The notes beneath the pieces were generated by a model. The model saw only the letters and a program-made list of their open reading frames with translations, made no database searches and was not told where the DNA came from. Source: Nocardia wallacei (GTDB lineage: Bacteria; Actinomycetota; Actinomycetes; Mycobacteriales; Mycobacteriaceae). From it: a stretch of 64,000 nt of DNA. This document shows positions 49,679-60,732 of the stretch, piece after piece. The translations under genes and the position numbers were made by a program. The DNA lies in assembly GCF_014466955.1 (NCBI RefSeq), contig NZ_AP023396.1, positions 930,001-994,000 of the forward strand, given 5' to 3'. Position 1 is the stretch's first letter; every line of letters begins with the position of its first letter.

Positions 49679-50479
49679 ATGGTCTTCGGACTCAAGCAGA
49701 AGAAGGTGGTGCCCTTCCGCACCGCCGGTGAACTGGACGCCATGGCCGCGGCCGGTGCCGTCGTGGGCAGGGCGCTGGTCGCCGTGCGCGCGGCGGCACA
49801 GCCCGGCGTCTCGACGCTGGAGCTGGACCGGGTCGCCGAGCAGGTGATCCGCGACGCCGGTGCGGTGCCGTCGTTCAAGGGGTACCACGGCTTCCCGGCC
49901 TCGATCTGCGCATCGGTGAACGACCGTGTGGTGCACGGGATTCCGTCGAAGGACGAGGTGCTCGCCCCCGGCGATCTGGTGTCCATCGACTGCGGCGCCA
50001 TCCTCGACGGCTGGCACGGTGACTCGGCGTGGACGTTCGGCGTCGGCGAGATCATCGAGGCCGACCGGCTGCTGAGCGAGGCGACGAAACAGTCGATGGA
50101 GGCGGGTATCGCCGCCATGCTGCCGGGCAACCGGCTCACCGACGTCTCGCACGCCATCGAGGTCGGCACCCGCGCGGCCGAGCGGGAACACGGCCGCGCC
50201 TACGGCATCGTCGACGGTTACGGCGGGCACGGCATCGGCAGGCAGATGCATATGGACCCGTTCCTGGCCAACGAGGGCGCGCCGGGCAAGGGGCCGAAGC
50301 TCGTGGTCGGCTCGGTGCTGGCGATCGAGCCGATGCTCACCCTGGGCACCACTCAGACCCGCGTCCTCGACGACGACTGGACCGTGGTGACCGAGGACGG
50401 CAGCCGCGCCGCGCACTGGGAGCACACGGTCGCCGTCACCGAGGACGGGCCGCGGATTCTCACCCTTCGCCCGGAATAG
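49679..50479 (+). CDS. map: Methionine aminopeptidase, type I
   Basis: A 266-residue enzyme removing N-terminal methionine. The metal ligands are in [19 protein letters not shown] (two aspartates), [15 protein letters not shown] (histidine), and the glutamates of [10 protein letters not shown] and [15 protein letters not shown] 49679 lies five bases after adk. It completes the conserved secY-adk-map group. Confidence 0.96.
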   Translation: MVFGLKQKKVVPFRTAGELDAMAAAGAVVGRALVAVRAAAQPGVSTLELDRVAEQVIRDAGAVPSFKGYHGFPASICASVNDRVVHGIPSKDEVLAPGDLVSIDCGAILDGWHGDSAWTFGVGEIIEADRLLSEATKQSMEAGIAAMLPGNRLTDVSHAIEVGTRAAEREHGRAYGIVDGYGGHGIGRQMHMDPFLANEGAPGKGPKLVVGSVLAIEPMLTLGTTQTRVLDDDWTVVTEDGSRAAHWEHTVAVTEDGPRILTLRPE

Positions 50480-50487
50480 GGCCGCTC

Positions 50488-50504
50488 CGGCCGTAGGACG
50501 GCCG
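50488..50504 (+). terminator. Short hairpin after map
   Basis: CGGCCGT and ACGGCCG form a seven-pair stem with a three-base loop, eight bases after the map stop. There is no T-tract. Confidence 0.45.
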
Positions 50505-50560
50505 CGACACGCGCTCGTGCGCTGTATCGGGTCAGGCCGTGCCGGTACATCTTTCGCGAC

Positions 50561-50894
50561 ATGAGGGGGAACGGTGGCGGCATCAAGGTGCTGCCGCGCA
50601 GGCGAATTCGGCGCATTTGGGCGTTGCTGCCGCGCGAGCGGGTCTGGGCGGCGGCGCGGCACCTATCTGCCGACCGAGATCGACAACAGCGGGCCTGGTG
50701 ATCGCCGGGTCTGCCTGGTCGGGGCCGTGATCGGGTTCGCGGCCGGGCAGCCGGTGTCGTTCGGCGAAATCCGGATGACCTGGCACGAGGCGGGTTCGCC
50801 GCGAAAGTCGGTGCCGGGGGCGCGGGTTCAGCAGATTCACCGCTCTCGGCGAGCGCCTGCGGCGCACGCGCGGCGCGGCGCAGTGAGGTATTGA
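50561..50894 (+). other. Spacer with a possible decayed small gene
   Basis: ATG 50561 opens a 46-codon frame (MRGNGGGIKVLPRRRIRRIWALLPRERVWAA) that stops at 50699-50701. A second overlapping frame from GTG 50574 runs to 50894 and in its second half has coding-like composition (GTYLPTEIDNSGPGDRRVCLVGAVIGFAAGQPVSFGEIRMTWHEAG). The two could be halves of one frameshifted gene. I recognise no family. Otherwise nothing is seen between map and the zinc-ribbon gene. Confidence 0.3.
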
Positions 50895-50899
50895 GCCGG

Positions 50900-51118
50900 T
50901 CACTCCCGCATGTCGGCGTGCCGACGATGCTCGGTCATGGTGGTCAGGGGCACGATGCCGCTCCAGCCGCACGGTCGGTCGCAGGAGGCGACCACCGTGC
51001 TGCTGTCCCGCAGTGTCGCCGAAGCCGTTGCGGGGTAACCGCATTGGGGGCACTTGCCGAAGAAGTCGAGAATTTCCCGCGGGTCCGATGGCGCGGTGAG
51101 GTGACGGTGTTTACGCAT
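50900..51118 (-). CDS. Small zinc-ribbon protein, function unknown
   Basis: A 72-residue protein with two cysteine pairs, CPQCGYPATA and CDRPCGWSG, spaced about 24 residues apart like a zinc ribbon, preceded by a basic N-terminus (RKHRHLTAPSDPREILDFFG). AGGAGAAGA lies six bases before the ATG. No enzyme domain is present. It could be an RNA- or protein-binding factor. Confidence 0.7.
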   Translation of the reverse strand: MRKHRHLTAPSDPREILDFFGKCPQCGYPATASATLRDSSTVVASCDRPCGWSGIVPLTTMTEHRRHADMRE

Positions 51119-51353
51119 ACTGGGTCTTCTCCTGAGCCCGGGTGGGCCGCTTTCTCAGTCGTGAGTCGAGGCCGACACTATCGGCACCGGTGACGCGGCA
51201 CGGCCCATCGGATTCGCCCTGTGTTTCTCACAATGATCGCCGCCGGATTTCCGGGCGCGCCACAGCCACCGCGGTGTTGCCCGATGAACGGTGGGTTGCC
51301 TTGTCGAATTCCCTTGTGTGCCACCGGGAATTCACGAACATGCCTGACCGGCC

Positions 51354-51797
51354 TCACACTTCGAGCAAAATCGTCACCGGACCGTCGTTGACCAGCTCGA
51401 TCCGCATATGCGCGCCGAAACGTCCCGTGGCGACGGTGGCACCGAGCGCACGCAGGTCCGCGGCGAAGGCGTCGACCAGCGGTTCGGCGACCGCTCCCGG
51501 TGCGGCGGCCGACCAGGACGGGCGGCGGCCCTTGGCGGTGTCGGCGTAGAGGGTGAACTGGCTGACCACCAGGATCGGCGCGGCCAGGTCGGCGGCGGAG
51601 CGCTCGCCGTCGAGGATGCGCAGCCGGAACAGCTTGTCCGCCAGCGTCTTCGCCGTCGCCGGGGTGTCGTCGTGGGTGACACCGACCAGCGCGAGCAGGC
51701 CGTGGGGCGCGCCCGCGGCGGCCGGGTCGATGCGCCCGACGATCTCGCCGTCGACGGTGACCTGCGCCGCTGTCACTCGCTGCACGAGTACTCGCAT
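51354..51797 (-). CDS. dtd: D-aminoacyl-tRNA deacylase
   Basis: A 147-residue enzyme that hydrolyses D-amino acids (and glycine mischarged on tRNA-Ala) from tRNA. The two family signatures are present: SQFTLYAD and NDGPVT near the C-terminus. The ATG at 51797 gives the family start [11 protein letters not shown] 51809 is four codons earlier. It stands alone, with no clear ribosome-binding site. Confidence 0.95.
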   Translation of the reverse strand: MRVLVQRVTAAQVTVDGEIVGRIDPAAAGAPHGLLALVGVTHDDTPATAKTLADKLFRLRILDGERSAADLAAPILVVSQFTLYADTAKGRRPSWSAAAPGAVAEPLVDAFAADLRALGATVATGRFGAHMRIELVNDGPVTILLEV

Positions 51798-51922
51798 GAC
51801 CGTGATCATCGCAGACCCGGCCGGGTGGACGCGCGACCGGTCGGGACCGCACGCCGCGGAAACGCGTATCGCAGAGGAGGCTCCGATGTGCGGCGAACGC
51901 CTGCAGGAGGACGCGCCGGTCG

Positions 51923-52114
51923 ATGGTGCGGGACGACGACGAGCCGGAGGAAGACGATTCCGCCCCCGCCGCAGCGTTTTTCAGCACGCCCGCGACGGCC
52001 ACGGGCATCGTCGAGGTGCTGCAGGGCCGGTCAGTGCGCGGTCGGCGCTTCCGGATGCTCGGGCGGTCGGCGGTGCGCGGGCTCAGGGGCGTGGATCGTC
52101 CAGGTCTCGGGTGA
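51923..52114 (+). CDS. Possible small hypothetical protein
   Basis: A 63-codon frame with an acidic start ([34 protein letters not shown]) and a basic end ([21 protein letters not shown]). It overlaps the tail of the MerR gene on the other strand by 32 bases. Composition is coding-like in the first half, but no family or strong ribosome-binding site is evident. Confidence 0.25.
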   Translation: MVRDDDEPEEDDSAPAAAFFSTPATATGIVEVLQGRSVRGRRFRMLGRSAVRGLRGVDRPGLG

Positions 52115-52829
52115 TGTGCTCGAGGTATCGCGAGATGAACTGATCGACCAGTTCGGCGGACACCCGGCCGGGCAGGGTGCGGGCGGTGGCCAGCTGTTCG
52201 GTGAACTCGGCGACGTCGTGCGGGGTGCGGCCGGACTGCCGGAACGCCGCCGCGGCGGTGTGCTCGAACAGGTCCACGAAGCGCCGGGCGATGTGGTCGC
52301 AGTCGGCGCGCAGCCGGTCGAGTTCGTCGAGGACGGCGACATCGTCCACCCCCGAGGCGGACAGCTGATCGGCGAACCGGACCAGCTGGGGATCGCGTTC
52401 ACGATAGGTGGTGGCGTCGAACGGCTCGTACAGGCCCGCGGCGACGACGCGGGCCAAGCCGTTCGGCACGTCGCGGTAGCGCTCCATGAGTTCGGTGGCC
52501 GCGATGGTCCGCTCGCCCGGAGGCTCGGGGCGTGCCTGCTCGGCGCCCGGCGGGCCGTCCTCCAGCGAGACGCCGAGGACCGCACCCAGGTCGTCGCCGC
52601 GATCCCAGGCGTCGAGCAGCTCACGGATGCCGCTCAGTTTGATGCCGCGGTCCATGAGCCGGCTGATGATGCGCACCCGGTTGAGGTGCTGTGGACCGTA
52701 GAACCCGGTCCGGCCCTTCAACCGCGGCGGCGGCAGCAGGCCGCGCTCCTGATAGGCCCGCAGGCTGCGCACGGTCATGCCGGACTCGCGCGCCAGCTCG
52801 TCGATCGTGAACTCCGCACCCGATGCCAT
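52083..52829 (-). CDS. MerR family transcriptional regulator
   Basis: A 248-residue DNA-binding protein. The N-terminal winged helix (FTIDELARESGMTVRSLRAYQERGLLPPPRLKGRTGFYGPQHLNRVRII) is MerR type, followed by the dimerisation helix and a C-terminal domain of about 140 residues with no cysteine cluster, so it is not a metal sensor. The inducer is unknown. It is transcribed away from the ansP-type permease gene, from a 315-bp spacer. Confidence 0.88.
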   Translation of the reverse strand: MASGAEFTIDELARESGMTVRSLRAYQERGLLPPPRLKGRTGFYGPQHLNRVRIISRLMDRGIKLSGIRELLDAWDRGDDLGAVLGVSLEDGPPGAEQARPEPPGERTIAATELMERYRDVPNGLARVVAAGLYEPFDATTYRERDPQLVRFADQLSASGVDDVAVLDELDRLRADCDHIARRFVDLFEHTAAAAFRQSGRTPHDVAEFTEQLATARTLPGRVSAELVDQFISRYLEHITRDLDDPRP

Positions 52830-53144
52830 CTATCAAGGAAACCACACCGAAACCCGGTTCTCGCCCTGAGAAGTGGCACATAGGGGCTTTCAGGGGACAT
52901 TGGCAGGCTCGATGTCGGCCCCTTCGGCAACATTGCTAATCGATAGCTGTGATTGGGTGTAGCGCCGGAGTGTCGGGTATCTTGCCCGGCCAGAGACGGG
53001 TAGGGCAACCGAGAGGCAACCGATTTGGGTGGTCTCCGGGTTTCCGCGGCGTTACAAAATTCCGTCCAACGTTGTATGTGCCATCGGTTAGAGGTATGTT
53101 CCATTACCTGATGGTATGATTGGCATCACATGGAAGGTCCCGTT
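52830..53144. other. Divergent spacer between the MerR gene and the permease
   Basis: No gene is seen. Near the permease end there is a TATGAT -10-like hexamer (53115-53120) next to a CCAT-six bases-ATGG inverted repeat (53101-53114), possibly a promoter with an overlapping operator. GGAAGG seven bases before ATG 53145 is the ribosome-binding site. Confidence 0.4.
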
Positions 53145-54710
53145 ATGACCACCGTTCAACCCCACCCAGACGCGCAGGCGGCTGCCGCGAGCGCGCTGGA
53201 GGCCGAGGACGCGGGCTATCACAAAGCGCTGCGTCCACGGCAATTGCAGATGATCGCGATCGGCGGCGCGATCGGCACCGGGCTGTTCCTCGGCGCGGGC
53301 GGTCGGTTGAAGGACGCCGGCGCTGGGCTGTTCATCGCCTACGCGGTCTGCGGCATCTTCGTCTTCTTCATCCTGCGCGCCCTCGGTGAGCTCGTGCTGC
53401 ATCGCCCGTCCTCGGGTTCGTTCGTCTCCTACGCCCGCGAGTTCTACGGCGAGAAGCTGGCCTTCGGCGTCGGGTGGATGTACTTCTTCCACTGGTGTAT
53501 GACCGGCATCGTCGACATCACCGCGATCGCCACCTACGTGCACTACTGGAGCGCGTTCAAGGCGATTCCGCAGTGGACCATCGCGCTGATCGCCCTGGCG
53601 ATCGTGGTGAGCATCAACATGGTGTCGGTGCGCTGGTTCGGTGAGATGGAGTTCTGGGCCGCGCTGATCAAGGTGGTCGCCCTGGTGACCTTCCTGATCG
53701 TCGGCACCGTGTTCCTCGCCGGGCGTTTCACCATCGACGGCGCCCAGACGGGCATCAGCGTGATCAGCGACCACGGCGGCCTGTTCCCGAACGGCCTGCT
53801 GCCACTGGTGCTGGCAACCACCGGCGTCGTATTCGCTTACGCCGCGGTGGAATTGATCGGCACGGCCGCCGGTGAGGCGGAGAACCCCGAGAAGATCATG
53901 CCCCGCGCGATCAACTCGGTCATCGCCCGCATCGCGCTGTTCTACGTCGGTTCGCTGGTGCTGCTGGCGCTGCTGCTGCCCTACACCGCCTTCAAGTCCG
54001 GTGAGAGCCCGTTCGTGAGCTTCTTCTCCAGGCTCGGCGTGGACGGTGCGGGCACCGTGATGAACCTGGTCGTGCTGACCGCGGCCTTCTCCAGCCTGAA
54101 CGCCGGTCTGTACTCGACCGGTCGCATCCTGCGCTCGATGTCGATGAACGGCAGCGCCCCCAGCGTGGCGTCGCGGATGTCCAAACAGGGCGTGCCCTAC
54201 GTGGGCATTCTGGCCACCGGCACGATCGCCCTGGCCGGCGTGGGGCTCAACGCGCTGGTGCCGGAGAAGGCGTTCGAGATCGTGCTGAACATGTCGGCGC
54301 TGGGCACCATCACGGCCTGGGCGGCGATCCTGATCTGCCAGATGAAGATGGTGAAGTGGGCCAAGGAGGGTCGCCTCGAGCGTCCGTCCTTCCGGTTGAT
54401 CGGTGCGCCGTACACCAACTACGCGGCGCTGATCTTCATGGCCGTCGTCGTCGGGCTCATGCTCTTCGGCGAGGACGACACGCAGCGCGGCGCCGTCATC
54501 GCGATGGTGGTGCTGATGCTGCCGCTGCTGGTCGGCGGGTGGTTCCTGGCCCGTGGCCGGGTGCTGCAGGTGGCGTCGCTGCGCCAGGGCTACACCGGCC
54601 AGTTCCCGGTGGTCGCCGAACGGCCGCTGGAGCACCGTGAGGAGCGCGCCGGCAACGCGTCCGCGACGAGCGCCGACGCCGCCGACCGCGATGAGGCAGA
54701 ATCGCCCTGA
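53145..54710 (+). CDS. ansP: Amino acid permease, AnsP-like (L-asparagine)
   Basis: A 521-residue APC-superfamily transporter with about twelve membrane helices. The family signature is [23 protein letters not shown] in helix 1, followed by [55 protein letters not shown], which resembles mycobacterial AnsP rather than CycA. The C-terminal 40 residues are hydrophilic. ATG 53145 is preferred over 53130 because GGAAGG precedes it at good spacing. The substrate assignment comes from family resemblance. A double hairpin ends the gene. Confidence 0.8.
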   Translation: MTTVQPHPDAQAAAASALEAEDAGYHKALRPRQLQMIAIGGAIGTGLFLGAGGRLKDAGAGLFIAYAVCGIFVFFILRALGELVLHRPSSGSFVSYAREFYGEKLAFGVGWMYFFHWCMTGIVDITAIATYVHYWSAFKAIPQWTIALIALAIVVSINMVSVRWFGEMEFWAALIKVVALVTFLIVGTVFLAGRFTIDGAQTGISVISDHGGLFPNGLLPLVLATTGVVFAYAAVELIGTAAGEAENPEKIMPRAINSVIARIALFYVGSLVLLALLLPYTAFKSGESPFVSFFSRLGVDGAGTVMNLVVLTAAFSSLNAGLYSTGRILRSMSMNGSAPSVASRMSKQGVPYVGILATGTIALAGVGLNALVPEKAFEIVLNMSALGTITAWAAILICQMKMVKWAKEGRLERPSFRLIGAPYTNYAALIFMAVVVGLMLFGEDDTQRGAVIAMVVLMLPLLVGGWFLARGRVLQVASLRQGYTGQFPVVAERPLEHREERAGNASATSADAADRDEAESP

Positions 54711-54715
54711 TGCCC

Positions 54716-54796
54716 GTCGGTCCCGACCCCCTGTGACGCCAATAGGGACCGACCCCGGTCGCTCCGCGGGACGGATGATCTCCGTCCCGCGGAGCG
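54716..54796 (+). terminator. Double hairpin terminator after ansP
   Basis: First stem: GTCGGTCCC (54716-54724) with GGGACCGAC (54745-54753). Second stem: CGCTCCGCGGGACGGA (54760-54775) with TCCGTCCCGCGGAGCG (54781-54796), 16 perfect pairs around a five-base loop. Together they should insulate pknG from ansP. Confidence 0.75.
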
Positions 54797-54836
54797 GTTC
54801 AGGTTTGCGGGCCAGCACGACTAGCCGTAGGTCTGA

Positions 54837-57155
<2,319 letters not shown>

Positions 57156-57208
57156 TCGGCCGAATCCCGCCTCCGAATCCCTAGGAAGTGTTGTGGTCGA
57201 TACCGCCG

Positions 57209-57868
57209 TCAGGTCTCCCACCGGAACCCGTGTCCCCGAATGGTGGTGATCAGCCCGGGCCGGTCGAGCTTGGCGCGTAGCGCGGCCATGTGCGCGTCCA
57301 GGGCCCGGGAGACAGCGAGGAAGGCATCGCCCCAGAGGCGGTCCATCAGTTGCTGTCGGCTCACCGCCGACCCGGGGTGCTCGACCAGCGCCCGCAGCAG
57401 CTCGAATTCCTTATTGGTCAAGCTGATCGGTGCCCCGGCCACTGTCACCTCGCGTGCTCGCAGGTCGACGCGGACGTCGCGGGACACGACGACCTCCGGT
57501 GTGGGCGTGGCGCGATGGTTCGGGCGCCGGGTGACCACCTCCAGTCTGGCGGCCAGTTCCGCGATCCGCGGCGGTTTGACCAGGTAGTCGTCGGCGCCGG
57601 CGCGTAACCCGCGCACGATCGAACGTTCGTCACCGCGTGCGGTGAGCACCACGACGGGTACGTTGCTGACCCGCCGCAGCTGCCGCAGCACCATCAAGCC
57701 GTCCATATCGGGAAGGCCGAGATCCAGGACGACCGCGTCGTAGCCGCGGTGGGCCAGCAGTAGGTCCGCTCCGCGCCGCTTCAGCTCGACCTCGTGACCA
57801 CGCGCCTGGAGTGCTTCGACCAGTGCGTTCCCGACGCCTTCATCGTCCTCAACCACCGCCAGCCGCAC
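57209..57868 (-). CDS. OmpR/PhoB-family response regulator, orphan
   Basis: A 219-residue two-component regulator. The receiver domain has the acidic pair EDD near the N-terminus, phospho-acceptor aspartate 49 (VVLDLGLPDMDG), the threonine of VVLTARG and the lysine of LVKPP. The C-terminal winged helix (ISLTNKEFELLRALVEHPGSAVSRQQLMDRLWGD, TTIRGHGFRWE) is OmpR type. No histidine kinase is adjacent; both neighbours are unrelated. It is convergent with pknG across a 53-base gap. Confidence 0.93.
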   Translation of the reverse strand: MRLAVVEDDEGVGNALVEALQARGHEVELKRRGADLLLAHRGYDAVVLDLGLPDMDGLMVLRQLRRVSNVPVVVLTARGDERSIVRGLRAGADDYLVKPPRIAELAARLEVVTRRPNHRATPTPEVVVSRDVRVDLRAREVTVAGAPISLTNKEFELLRALVEHPGSAVSRQQLMDRLWGDAFLAVSRALDAHMAALRAKLDRPGLITTIRGHGFRWET

Positions 57869-57976
57869 AGGCCGATACTGTCAAATCGCGGGTTCGGCCG
57901 CAGCTGTTTGCCGCGACGGGTGACGGCAGGTGGCATCCGGTCGCCACATGGGTGAACTGTTGCTGCTGAACCGTTC

Positions 57977-58549
57977 TCAGCGCGCGTGCAGTTCGCCGCC
58001 CGCGCTGGTGAGCACCGGCGTCGGCAGCCAGCTGTCGGCGCGGCGCTCGAACAGCGCGCCCGACGGCCCGGATGCCTCCGGCCCCGCCAGCCGGACCAGG
58101 CGGAAACCGGCGCGTTGGTAGTAGGAGTGCAGGCCCGGGTTGGTGGTCCAGGCGTCCAGCCGCACCCAGGTGCGGTGCCGGGCGCGGGCGATCGCCGCGG
58201 CGTGCGCGAGCAGCGTTGTGCCGAGCCGCAATCCGGTGAACCGCAAATCCACGATCATGTAGTGCACGACGACGGCGTCGGCGAGTTCGCCCGGCGACCA
58301 GAGACCCTCGTCCGCGCGGTCGTTCACGGTGATGGTGCCTGCCGATTCGCCGTCCACCTCGGCCATCCAGGTCTCCCCGGCACGCAGCGAGCGCTCGACC
58401 GCGCGGGCAAACAGCTCGATGGGCAGTCCTCGCCCCTCGCGTGTCCACTGATCCGAGCCTCGAGCCGCGAGCCAGGCCGTGCGCTGGAGCCGTAGTCGGC
58501 AGATGGTGCCGAGGTCGGCCAGGTGGGCCTGGCGAATGCGAATCGTCAT
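57977..58549 (-). CDS. GNAT family N-acetyltransferase
   Basis: A 190-residue acetyltransferase (MTIRIRQAHLADLGTICRL start, motif A VHYMIVDLRFTGLRLGTTLLAHAAAIARAR, motif B NPGLHSYYQRAGFRLVRL). The substrate is not predictable. Its ATG overlaps the stop of the GntR regulator by four bases (ATGA), so the two are one operon and the enzyme is probably under control of that regulator's ligand. Confidence 0.9.
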   Translation of the reverse strand: MTIRIRQAHLADLGTICRLRLQRTAWLAARGSDQWTREGRGLPIELFARAVERSLRAGETWMAEVDGESAGTITVNDRADEGLWSPGELADAVVVHYMIVDLRFTGLRLGTTLLAHAAAIARARHRTWVRLDAWTTNPGLHSYYQRAGFRLVRLAGPEASGPSGALFERRADSWLPTPVLTSAGGELHAR

Positions 58550-59385
58550 GGCGAGCCGGGCACCAGCGAGTTACCGAAGGAATGGGAATTGCCCGGTGGA
58601 TGCGGCGTTCCCAGCGTCTTGCGGATGACCTCCGTACCGTCGTCGTCGCCCAGTTCGTAGGCGAGCCGGTTGCGCGCGGCGATCGACCGCTGCCGCGTCA
58701 CCCGGGTGATGCGTTCGGCGTTGGCGCCGATGCGCAAGTGGTCCAGCAGCATGGTGCCGGTGCCCACGCCCAGCACGGCGGCCTCCTCCGCGGTGGCGGG
58801 GCGGGCCACGACGGTGTCGCGGTGCGCGGTCTCGGGCTGGCCCCGCGCGGCCAGGCGGCGCGTGGTGCCCTCGGGAATGTCGTGCGGGAAGTCGATTCCG
58901 GTGGCCTCCGCCAAGTCCCGTGGATAGAAACTGACCTCCCAGGACCAGGGTTCGTTGTCCAGATACTGGACCACCGTGCGGGCCACCACCCAGGAGTCGC
59001 GCGGCACCCCCAGCCAATGCGCGACGTCGGCGCCGGCGGGTTCCATCCGGGCGCTGAACTGCTTGGACGGCTCACGGCCCGCCGCGCGCGCGATCTCGGA
59101 GAAGATGTCGTGCGAGGACTTGGGGCGGTCGCGGCGGATATGGTGGGTGACAACCGATTCCAGGACTTCCTGGCTGCGCACGATGGTGCCCCGGGAAGTG
59201 GCTGTGTAGAGCAGGTTTTCGGCTACCAGGACCTGAATTGCGTTGCGGGCGGTGGTGATGGAGACCTGCATCTGATCGGCCAGTTCGTTGTGACTGGGTA
59301 GTCGATCGCCCGGCTTCCACGTCCCGTTGCGAATCTCCTCCCGGAGGAGGTCTGCGATCCGCTGGTACCTCGGACCGTCGCCCAT
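58546..59385 (-). CDS. GntR/HutC-family transcriptional regulator
   Basis: A 279-residue regulator with an N-terminal GntR winged helix (YQRIADLLREEIRNGTWKPGDRLPSHNELADQMQVSITTARNAIQVLVAENLL) and a C-terminal UTRA ligand domain (SWVVARTVVQYLDNEPWSWEVSFYPRDLAE). ATG 59385 follows GAGGAGCGAG; a TTG eight codons earlier is rejected. It is divergent from the DUF4254 gene and operonic with the GNAT gene. A GTAGTCTAC palindrome 31 bases upstream is a candidate autoregulatory site. Confidence 0.9.
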   Translation of the reverse strand: MGDGPRYQRIADLLREEIRNGTWKPGDRLPSHNELADQMQVSITTARNAIQVLVAENLLYTATSRGTIVRSQEVLESVVTHHIRRDRPKSSHDIFSEIARAAGREPSKQFSARMEPAGADVAHWLGVPRDSWVVARTVVQYLDNEPWSWEVSFYPRDLAEATGIDFPHDIPEGTTRRLAARGQPETAHRDTVVARPATAEEAAVLGVGTGTMLLDHLRIGANAERITRVTRQRSIAARNRLAYELGDDDGTEVIRKTLGTPHPPGNSHSFGNSLVPGSP

Positions 59386-59415
59386 CTCGCTCCTCGGTTG
59401 CTTCTTCAAGAAAAT

Positions 59416-59424
59416 GTAGTCTAC
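59416..59424. promoter_or_regulatory. Candidate GntR operator
   Basis: GTAGTCTAC is a perfect nine-base palindrome (GTAG-T-CTAC) in the divergent gntR/DUF4254 spacer, fitting the GT-N-TA-type half-sites of the HutC subfamily. Confidence 0.45.
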
Positions 59425-59451
59425 TCCGCGCCGCGGCGCGGCGTGTGACCC

Positions 59452-59479
59452 TTGACACAGGGCTTCAGAGGTTTATTGT
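59452..59479 (+). promoter_or_regulatory. Promoter of the DUF4254 gene
   Basis: TTGACA (59452-59457) and TATTGT (59474-59479) are separated by 16 bases, a good sigma-A type match 50 bases before the gene start. Confidence 0.6.
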
Positions 59480-59528
59480 AAGGAACGTCCTGAACGATGT
59501 GTTGTAACGGCGATGACGGCGAGGCAAC

Positions 59529-60062
59529 GTGGCTGGTTCGGAGACAATCCAGACGGTGGTAATGGCAGTGCCCTACACGCCGCAGACATCGATGGCGGTC
59601 CAGACTCTGACAACCGGCTTACTGCCGAGTTCGGACCTGATGCTGCGCGCCTGTCGTGGGCACCGTGTCATCGGCGGGCCGTTACTGTGGTTCGCTCGCG
59701 ATCTCGCGGTGCTACACGAGCGCCGGTCGACCGGCCGTGGTGGATCCGAGCCCGACCCGGATCCCACCGCGACAGTCGAAATCGAGCGGCGCCGAGCCGA
59801 ATTGGTGATGGCGATCGACGACTGGGTGGCGCGTACCGTCCCCCAGCACCGGCTCGGCGCCACGCTGCACACCGAGACCATCGGTTCGGTCATCGACCGG
59901 CTCGCCGAGTCCTCGGTCCGTGCCCACCACGCGCTGATGACGCTCGACGCCGACAACGAGATCCTGCACGGCGCCTGGCATCATCTGGCCGAATTGGCCG
60001 ACGGCTACGACGATCTCGTGCGCGACGTACTCGCCGGCCGGCGGCGGCTGCCGGCCTGGTAG
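59529..60062 (+). CDS. DUF4254 family protein
   Basis: A 177-residue helical protein with the DUF4254 pattern: an early loop (HRVIGGPLLWFARDLAVLHERR), a central EIERRRAELVMAIDDWV helix and the tail TETIGSVIDRLAESSVRAHHALM. The function of the family is unknown; members in Mycobacteriales and Pseudomonadota are often near sugar-transfer or regulatory genes. GTG 59529 follows GAGG; ATG 59562 is an in-frame alternative. The divergent GntR regulator may control it. Confidence 0.75.
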   Translation: MAGSETIQTVVMAVPYTPQTSMAVQTLTTGLLPSSDLMLRACRGHRVIGGPLLWFARDLAVLHERRSTGRGGSEPDPDPTATVEIERRRAELVMAIDDWVARTVPQHRLGATLHTETIGSVIDRLAESSVRAHHALMTLDADNEILHGAWHHLAELADGYDDLVRDVLAGRRRLPAW

Positions 60063-60065
60063 CCG

Positions 60066-60599
60066 TCAGCGGGCGGGCGCCCCGCAGGAGGGCAGTGCGC
60101 GCGGAGTGATCGCGCGGTTCGGCCGGGTGAGCGCGGGCAGGGGCGGCGGCGTGTGCGGCCCCACATCGATGACCCGGTATGCCCATGCCCCGTCGACGAC
60201 ATGAGCGCGGCGAAACTTGTTCCAGCCGAACGGCATCTGGTGGACGAGTTCGCCGCGCTCCTCCAAGCGCTCGGACAGTTCGTGCAGTACGTCCAGGGCG
60301 TCGGCGAGGCCGGTCAGGACGTCGAGTCCGGCGGCGCCGCGGCGGCCCGCCGTGGCCCAGCGCGCGAATCCGTCGATCACGATGAACCCCGGATCCGTCC
60401 GGGTGGCAATGTGTTTGACGATGATCGCGGCCCGGCGGGTGACGTCCAGGTCGCCGGGGTCGACGCCGACCGACAGCACCAGGCAGTCGAAGAAGGGCCG
60501 AGTGGTCCCGATGGCGGACGGCTCGAGCGCGATGGCGCACGGCCCGGCGACGGTGGTGCGGTACGCGAAGCTGTGGCAGCGGCTGGCGTGGATCCTCAT
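60066..60599 (-). CDS. Free-standing ThrRS-editing-domain-like protein
   Basis: A 177-residue protein resembling the archaeal threonyl-tRNA synthetase editing domain (DTD fold). The start MRIHASRCHSFAYRTT, the central strand GFIVIDGFARWA, the helix LADALDVLHELSERLEERGELVHQ and the hallmark MPFGWNKFRRAHVVDGAWAYRV align in order with the archaeal pattern (PFGYYKxFKIxCxGHPLAE). Those domains deacylate Ser-tRNA(Thr). No synthetase is attached. The assignment is by eye from motif order, so function is inferred. It is divergent from a GlxA/AraC regulator and convergent, four bases apart, with the DUF4254 gene. Confidence 0.6.
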   Translation of the reverse strand: MRIHASRCHSFAYRTTVAGPCAIALEPSAIGTTRPFFDCLVLSVGVDPGDLDVTRRAAIIVKHIATRTDPGFIVIDGFARWATAGRRGAAGLDVLTGLADALDVLHELSERLEERGELVHQMPFGWNKFRRAHVVDGAWAYRVIDVGPHTPPPLPALTRPNRAITPRALPSCGAPAR

Positions 60600-60630
60600 C
60601 TCGTTCTGCTCTCTCTACCCACGAAGGCTC

Positions 60631-60732
60631 TGTCCGCGACAGGAATGTCGCACGAGCCTTGTCTGGAACGGTAGAAGGACGATTGTGCGAATGTGAGTGT
60701 CGCATCCGACATGTTCGGTACTGTTTGCGACA
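60631..60732. promoter_or_regulatory. Cluster of TGTCG/CGACA repeats in a divergent promoter
   Basis: TGTC-CGC-GACA at 60631-60641, TGTCGCA at 60646-60652, the perfect inverted repeat TGTCG-CATC-CGACA at 60698-60711 and GCGACA at 60727-60732 touching the regulator's ATG. Repeated half-sites in a spacer of 132 bases suggest a multi-site operator, probably for the adjacent regulator. Confidence 0.55.

Noticed and set aside
53041..53090. Possible GlnR box upstream of the permease (GTTAC near 53052)
   Set aside because: The second half-site and spacing do not fit the GlnR consensus.
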